Origin: Microtetraspora glauca | Lineage (GTDB): Bacteria; Actinomycetota; Actinomycetes; Streptosporangiales; Streptosporangiaceae | Direction of reading: 5' to 3' | DNA length: 34,289 nucleotides | Assembly: GCA_001570385.1 (NCBI GenBank) | Contig: BBYL01000043.1 | Location: 32,932-67,220 of the forward strand | Shown: piece after piece, positions 30,172 through 34,289 of the stretch | How the letters are laid out: each line of letters starts with the position of its first letter | Numbering within the stretch: position 1 is the stretch's first letter | Notes under the pieces: generated by a model | Database searches by the model: none | What the model was told of the DNA's origin: nothing | Seen by the model: the letters and a program-made list of their open reading frames with translations, nothing else | Program-made: the position numbers and the translations under genes

Positions 30172-32556
30172 CTAAAGACATTCAGCCGCCGGGAGCGTCT
30201 CATCCGGCAGAGGGAAGACGCGGCTCTCGCGGCGTCCCAGCCTGGTGGATCGGCCGTGTACGGTCACGGCCACGGTGTCCGGACCGTCGTCGGCTCGGCC
30301 GATCCGGATCTCACCGGAATCGGCCCGGATCGACAACTCCGCACCCCGATAGCGGATCCGCAGCGAGAGCCCGGCCAGCCGGTCGGGCAGCAGCGGGTTC
30401 AGATGCAGTCCGTCATGACGGATCTCCAGCCCCAGATAACAGCGCTGGAGCAGGTCGAGCGTGCCCGCCATCGCGCCCAGGTGCACACCTTCGGCCGTCG
30501 TGCCGCCCTGGACGTCGATCACGTCGGCGGTGAGCGTCTCCGTGAAGAACTGCCAGGATCCCGACCGGTCGCACCGCGCCAGCACCCAGCCGTGCACGAC
30601 CGCGCTCAACGTCGATCCATGGCAGGTACGGGCGAGGTAGTAGTGGACCGTACGGAGGATCATGCCGGGCTCGGTCCGGTAGCCGAGCCGGTCGAGAATC
30701 TCCTCCAGTTCCTTGGAGGTGAGCAGGTAGAACAGCATGAGCACGTCAGCCTGCTTGGACGCCTGGTAGCGGTTGGCGCTGTCGCCCTCGGCCTCAAGCT
30801 CGCGGTCGAGCCGGCGCACGCCGCGGTAACGCGCCCAGTCGAGTTCGAGCAGGCCGGAGTAGCCGGTGAACTGGCTGATCACTCCGTCGTGGAAGTCCAC
30901 TCGCATTCCGCGAGTGATGTCCTCCCAGCGCTCCGTCTCTGTGGCGTCGAGGCCGAGCCGCGCGACGAGTTCCTCGTAGGACCGCCGAGGCAACAACCGG
31001 AGCGTCTCCTCCGCCCGGAGGAGCAGCCAGACCGTCATGACGTTCGTGTACGCGTTGTTGTCCAGCCCCGGCAAGGCGGCGCCCGGGTAGGCGTCGTGGT
31101 ACTCGTCCGGTCCCATCACGCCGTGGATCTCGTACCTGCCGGATCCGGGGTCGAGTCGCGCCATCGAGGCGAAGAACCGGGCGATCTCGATCAGTAGCTC
31201 GGCCCCGAAGTCGGCGAGGAACTCCAGGTCACCGGTGACCAGGTAGTGCTGCCACACGTTGTAGGCGATCGCCAGCCCGACATGGCGCTGCAGGCGCGAA
31301 TGATCCGGCAGCCACCGGCCGGACCGGGGGTTGAGGTGCAGGGACTGCGTCTCCTCCCGCCCGTCGCCGCCGCTCTGCCAGGGGAACATCGCCCCTGACA
31401 GACCCACGGCGGACGCGGCGGCCCGGGCCTCGGGCAAGCGCCGCCAGCGGTAGCGCAGCAGGCCGCGTGCGATCTCGGGGAAGCGCAGGTTCAGCCAGGG
31501 CAGTACGAAAAGCTCGTCCCAGAACACGTGCCCCCGGTACGCCTCTCCATGGAGGCCGCGCGCGGGCACCCCCACATCGAGGTCGGCGGTGTGCGGCGAC
31601 AACGTCTGCAGCACGTGGAAGACGTTCAACCGGACATTGCGCTGCGCCTTCGGAGCATCGACGTCCAGCCGGGCCCGCCCCCACAACCCGACCCAGGCGA
31701 GGCGGTGCCGTTCAAGCAGCGGCTCGAACCCCGGCGCGAGCCGTACCCGCCGGACCGCCGTCTCGGAGGGACCGGCGACGGCATGGTCGCGGGACGTCAC
31801 GAGCGCGACCGTCTTCACCACCAGCGTCGGACGGCCGCGCACCAGTTCCAGGGTGTGCTCCCGCGCGATCATCTCCGGGTCCCGCTCGACCTCGTGCCCC
31901 GGCGACCCGGCCTCCACCCGCGCGGCGAGCGCGATCACGACCGCCGACGAGCGAGTACGGGCGCGCAGCCAGAGGATGTCCCCGTCCGCCCCGGTGGCGT
32001 GGGCGGTCAGGTGATCGCCGCGCAGGTCGCGGTACCGCGGTACGCCGCTGTTGGTCACCCGCCCGTCGAGCGCGGCACGTACGAGCAGAGGTCCCGACCA
32101 GTTCTCAGCGGTGAAGGTCGTCTCCAGCGCGGCCAACTGCGGGTCGGCCATGGAGACCAGGCGGCGCTGCCGTACGACGGTGATCCGGCCGTCCTCGTCC
32201 CGGAACCGGATCAGCCGGCGGAGGATGGCATGGCGCAGGTCCAGTTCCTGCCGGTACTCCAGCAGGTCGGTGGTGCGTGGCGAGAACCACCCGGAGCCAG
32301 GAGTGGCGAAGGTCAGGGGCAACCAGTTGGGCGCGTTGACCATGTCTTCGTTCGTCACGTCATATCCGGCGACGGACGAGACGAGCCGGTCGTAGCAGCC
32401 GGCGATGTAGGTTCCGGGATAGTGCACCTCGTCGACCTCGGCCTCCGGCGCCGCCCCCCGGGTGGCGAAGCGACCGTTGCCCAGGGTGCAGAGGGCCTCG
32501 CGCAACCCCTCCTCGTTCGGGTCAAAGCCCTCGTAGGCCAGCGTCCAGGGATCCAT
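30172..32556 (-). CDS. Glycoside hydrolase family 65 protein (disaccharide phosphorylase-like)
   Basis: 794-residue enzyme of GH65 (maltose, trehalose, kojibiose phosphorylases and related hydrolases). The beta-sandwich N-domain opens YEGFDPNEEGLREALCTLGN. The (alpha/alpha)6 catalytic barrel has GLHGEAYRGHVFWDELFVLP (about 334-353) and the general acid in GVMGPDEYHD (Glu485). KQADVLMLFYLL and CHGSTLSAVVHGWVLAR follow, the latter resembling the phosphate-binding region, so phosphorolysis is likelier than hydrolysis. A C-terminal beta domain ends the protein. ATG 32556 is preferred, with GGGAG just upstream. No beta-phosphoglucomutase gene is adjacent, unlike many GH65 operons. Substrate is unresolved. 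Confidence 0.92.
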   Translation of the reverse strand: MDPWTLAYEGFDPNEEGLREALCTLGNGRFATRGAAPEAEVDEVHYPGTYIAGCYDRLVSSVAGYDVTNEDMVNAPNWLPLTFATPGSGWFSPRTTDLLEYRQELDLRHAILRRLIRFRDEDGRITVVRQRRLVSMADPQLAALETTFTAENWSGPLLVRAALDGRVTNSGVPRYRDLRGDHLTAHATGADGDILWLRARTRSSAVVIALAARVEAGSPGHEVERDPEMIAREHTLELVRGRPTLVVKTVALVTSRDHAVAGPSETAVRRVRLAPGFEPLLERHRLAWVGLWGRARLDVDAPKAQRNVRLNVFHVLQTLSPHTADLDVGVPARGLHGEAYRGHVFWDELFVLPWLNLRFPEIARGLLRYRWRRLPEARAAASAVGLSGAMFPWQSGGDGREETQSLHLNPRSGRWLPDHSRLQRHVGLAIAYNVWQHYLVTGDLEFLADFGAELLIEIARFFASMARLDPGSGRYEIHGVMGPDEYHDAYPGAALPGLDNNAYTNVMTVWLLLRAEETLRLLPRRSYEELVARLGLDATETERWEDITRGMRVDFHDGVISQFTGYSGLLELDWARYRGVRRLDRELEAEGDSANRYQASKQADVLMLFYLLTSKELEEILDRLGYRTEPGMILRTVHYYLARTCHGSTLSAVVHGWVLARCDRSGSWQFFTETLTADVIDVQGGTTAEGVHLGAMAGTLDLLQRCYLGLEIRHDGLHLNPLLPDRLAGLSLRIRYRGAELSIRADSGEIRIGRADDGPDTVAVTVHGRSTRLGRRESRVFPLPDETLPAAECL

Positions 32557-32753
32557 CACGCTCCCGTCCGGGCAATGGTGCGATCGACAACAGCGAGGCC
32601 GATCACACCGGGACCAACGGTGGTTCCCGTGGTGGTTCCCGTGATGTTTTGCGTGATGGTTCGTGCTGTGGCGCTCATGCCCACAGCGCTCACGCCTCCA
32701 GCACTCGTGCCGATGGCGCGCATGCCTCCGGTTCTCATGCCCGTGGCGTTCAT
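32556..32753 (-). CDS. Doubtful pentapeptide-repeat ORF overlapping the GH65 start
   Basis: A 65-codon frame whose TGA overlaps the GH65 ATG (TGATG), the usual geometry of translational coupling. Its N-terminal half is a repeat of about five residues with Gly in the last position (MNATG-MRTGG-MRAIG-TSAGG-VSAVG), encoded by imperfect 15-bp DNA repeats; the second half is Thr/Val-rich. The best Shine-Dalgarno (AGAGG) is 12 nt from the ATG, so translation is uncertain. It may be a repetitive non-coding leader instead. Confidence 0.25.
   Translation of the reverse strand: MNATGMRTGGMRAIGTSAGGVSAVGMSATARTITQNITGTTTGTTVGPGVIGLAVVDRTIARTGA
32619..32642. repeat. 12-bp direct repeat in the GH65 leader
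   Basis: GGTGGTTCCCGT is repeated exactly at 32619-32630 and 32631-32642, beside the 15-bp repeat tract. It keeps the frame of the doubtful upstream ORF, giving TGTT units. Confidence 0.8.
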
Positions 32754-32760
32754 GTCTGGG
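32671..32760. repeat. Six imperfect 15-bp tandem repeats upstream of the GH65 gene
   Basis: Six consecutive 15-mers beginning at 32671, 32686, 32701, 32716, 32731 and 32746 share the pattern GCGCTCATGCC plus four variable bases. Divergence between units is substantial, but the period is exact with no indels, as expected if a reading frame has been kept. Confidence 0.8.
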
Positions 32761-32773
32761 GCTTACCTCTGGT

Positions 32774-32789
32774 GGTTACGGCTGTAACC
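32774..32789. promoter_or_regulatory. Palindrome, possible operator for the GH65 gene
   Basis: GGTTACGGCTGTAACC: two 6-bp arms separated by 4 bp. It lies about 20 bp upstream of the doubtful pentapeptide-repeat ORF and about 220 bp upstream of the GH65 start. Confidence 0.4.
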
Positions 32790-32884
32790 GCGAGACTTCC
32801 GGTGGTGAGGTCTGTAGCGGTGAGGCTGATGACGGGCACGCCGGAGCCCTTCCCTCATCATCAGACGGTATGCCCCACCGCGCT

Positions 32885-32933
32885 GATCCGTCCGCACGGC
32901 GGACCATCGCGATCCGTCCGCACGGCGGACCAT
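32885..32933. repeat. Tandem duplication of a 23-bp hairpin sequence
   Basis: A 23-bp sequence (GATCCGTCCGCACGGCGGAC plus CAT) occurs exactly twice, at 32885-32907 and 32911-32933, separated by CGC. Each copy contains the inverted repeat GTCCGC-ACG-GCGGAC (32890-32904 and 32916-32930). It could be a pair of operators, a REP-like element or a transcript hairpin pair. Confidence 0.85.
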
Positions 32934-33133
32934 AGGGCCAGGCCACATAGCCGCACCACATAGCCCCAACCACATGCCCAGCCCCCGCGAGCCCTCGGCA
33001 CGAGATCAGAGCACGTGGGCACGTGGGCAGGGGCACCAGGCCAGACCGGAAGGACGGATCACAAGCCCGCGAGGCACAGCGGCGTCTCGGCCGCGAAGAG
33101 CAGCGGGAAGCGTATGGGGCGAGACTTGCCTAT

Positions 33134-33151
33134 TGTTACCAATCGATAACA
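33134..33151. promoter_or_regulatory. AT-richer inverted repeat, possible LacI-type operator
   Basis: TGTTA and TAACA arms flank an 8-bp core with ATCGAT at 33142-33147. It is one of few AT-rich spots in the region. It resembles LacI-family operators in general form only. Confidence 0.3.
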
Positions 33152-33193
33152 TGGAGTAGCCAATCCGGCTAAGTGATGTCGACGTTGATGTGA

Positions 33194-34289
33194 TCATGCA
33201 CTCCTGGCTGCCCGGGGGCCGGTGTAGGTGAAGGCCCATCGTTTGCCGTCCACCTGGCGGAGTTGGTAGCGGTCGGGGTTTCGGTAGCGGTCGCGGTTGT
33301 GGAACTGGCAGGTGGGGCCGAGTTTGTCCAGGTCGGTGGCGCCGCCGTCGCTCCAGTTGTCGATGTGGTCGATCTGGCAGAGGTGGGCGGGCAGGTGGCA
33401 GCCGTCGACCATGCAGGTGGCGTAGCGGCTGAGGATGACCCGTCGTTGTGCAGTGGTGGCGCGGCGGACTTTGCGGCCCATGTCGAGGACCTCGCCGTCG
33501 GCGTTCATGACCAGCCGGGTGAGGGTGGAGGTGTTGGCCAGGCGGTGGATGTCGGAGACGGGCAGGAACTGTCCGGTGGCGAGCAGCAGCCCGGGTAGCG
33601 TCCGGCCCGAGATCAACCCATCGGGCGTCACCCAGTCAGCGGTCCGCCCGTTCCACGCCGGACTCGGCTGCCCCCGGCCCGTGCCCGGCGCGCCGCAGTC
33701 CGCGCCGTGCTCGCCCTGGGCGACACCGGGCTTGCCCCGAGCCGTGCCCGGTGTGCCGCAACCCGCGCCATCCTCGCCTTGGGCGGCATCCGGCTCGCCC
33801 TGGGCCGTACTCGGCTCGTCCTGGGCCGTACTCGGGTCGCTGCGGGCCGTGTCTGGCTCACTCCGCGCGTTACCCGGCTTACTCTGGGCCGTACTCGGGT
33901 CGCTGCGGGCCGTGTCTGGCTCACTCCGCGTGCTGCCCGGCTCGTTTGGGGCCGTGCCGGATTCCTCCCACACGACGTCCGGGCCGCCGGCCGCTTCGTC
34001 CGGTTGATCCTGTGGCGGCCCCTGGCCGTTCTGTGTGGGCTCGCGCTCACTTACGGCCGAGCCCCACACGTCCGGGATATGGGCTGCATGCCGCGCGTCC
34101 CCGGCCCTGGCGTCCCCGGCCCTGGCGTCCCCGCTGCTGGCGTCCTCTGTCGCGGTGTCGTCGGCGGTGGCGGTCTCGCTGGTGGTGGTGTCCTTGGCGG
34201 TGGTGGGTGGCGGGTCATCCGGGAGGGACTCGGCGTTGATCAGAACAAGGAGTTCGGTGCCGATCTGCCGCTCCAGCACGGCGATCAAC
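33194..34289 (-). CDS. HNH endonuclease of the 13E12/DUF222 type, 5' end outside the window
   Basis: Partial frame of 364 or more residues that runs off the right edge. The C-terminus is an HNH nuclease domain: YATCMVDGCHLPAHLCQIDH, then DNWSDGGATDLDKLGPTCQFHN, with paired Cys and the His-Asn-His core. GRTLPGLLLATGQFLPVSDIHRLA and GEVLDMGRKVRRATTAQRR just before it are typical of the 13E12-repeat proteins of actinobacteria, whose DUF222 domain would lie to the right. The middle is a long low-complexity linker of seven-residue units like SEPDTAR/SDPSTAQ. These genes are often multicopy; function is unknown. Confidence 0.85.
   Translation of the reverse strand, partial: LIAVLERQIGTELLVLINAESLPDDPPPTTAKDTTTSETATADDTATEDASSGDARAGDARAGDARHAAHIPDVWGSAVSEREPTQNGQGPPQDQPDEAAGGPDVVWEESGTAPNEPGSTRSEPDTARSDPSTAQSKPGNARSEPDTARSDPSTAQDEPSTAQGEPDAAQGEDGAGCGTPGTARGKPGVAQGEHGADCGAPGTGRGQPSPAWNGRTADWVTPDGLISGRTLPGLLLATGQFLPVSDIHRLANTSTLTRLVMNADGEVLDMGRKVRRATTAQRRVILSRYATCMVDGCHLPAHLCQIDHIDNWSDGGATDLDKLGPTCQFHNRDRYRNPDRYQLRQVDGKRWAFTYTGPRAARSA
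33821..33930. repeat. Exact 47-bp repeat with 63-bp period in the HNH gene linker
   Basis: 33821-33867 and 33884-33930 are identical over 47 bp. The 63-bp period equals 21 codons, three copies of the seven-residue Ser/Thr/Glu/Asp/Pro unit, so the frame is kept. Weaker 21-bp copies extend to either side. Confidence 0.85.

Larger units (their letters stand above)
32754..33193. other. Intergenic region upstream of the GH65 gene
   Basis: I see no gene here. It contains a palindrome GGTTAC-GGCT-GTAACC (32774-32789), a duplicated hairpin (32885-32933, listed separately), a run of CCACATAGCC-like short repeats around 32940-32975, and an AT-richer inverted repeat TGTTA-N8-TAACA (33134-33151) around ATCGAT. 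The two palindromes look like regulator sites and may belong to the GH65 gene. Confidence 0.5.

Overview
The window is high-GC DNA with strong G/C preference at third codon positions, frequent GTG starts, GTGA/ATGA-type gene overlaps, an Rv2074-like F420-type oxidoreductase, a fused CobI-CobJ and a 13E12/DUF222-type HNH protein. Together these point to an actinomycete; Streptosporangiales is my guess, not something the sequence proves.

Layout. 1-5111 is a mixed flank: a ROK-family sugar regulator, a Tat-exported sugar isomerase-like protein, a TerC-family membrane protein, a truncated malate/L-lactate dehydrogenase-like gene and a NUDIX hydrolase. 5302-26985 is a large cobalamin (B12) locus. 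On the + strand lie an Rv2074-like PPOX protein, cobL and cobM. cbiD (-) and cobK (+) are divergent. On the - strand, cobG-cobH-cobIJ form an operon. cobN (+) follows a cobalamin riboswitch. A divergent LysR regulator/2,2-dialkylglycine decarboxylase pair (dgdR/dgdA) is embedded next. On the - strand, a ChlI-ChlD-type chelatase, cobO and cobB form an operon behind a second, compact cobalamin riboswitch. On the + strand, the cobalt transporter cbiMNQO follows a third riboswitch. 27160-34289 holds a CopC-like protein, a Met/His-rich membrane protein, a 71-residue small protein, an unrecognised conserved protein, a GH65 phosphorylase/hydrolase with an unusual repetitive leader, and the edge of an HNH endonuclease gene.

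How it works together. CbiMNQO imports cobalt. CobIJ, CobG, CobM, CbiD, CobK, CobL and CobH build hydrogenobyrinate by the oxygen-dependent route; CbiD stands where the classical aerobic pathway has CobF. CobB amidates it, CobN with the ChlID-type ATPase inserts cobalt, and CobO adenosylates it. The riboswitches cover the steps that use or import cobalt (cobN; chlID-cobO-cobB; cbiMNQO). I see none for the ring-methylation genes. cobA, cobF, cbiG, cobQ, cobC/D, cobP/U, cobS and cobT are not in the window.

Points most worth a second look: the tetrapyrrole-reductase-like protein overlapping cobL; the CbiD/CobG hybrid pathway; a 34-codon ORF with an excellent Shine-Dalgarno directly behind a riboswitch; promoter geometry (-10, 6-7 nt, start codon) suggesting leaderless dgdA, cobG and a small gene; short tandem repeats that put His-rich inserts into two B12 enzymes and lie in several leaders; and a pentapeptide-repeat ORF coupled to the GH65 gene.
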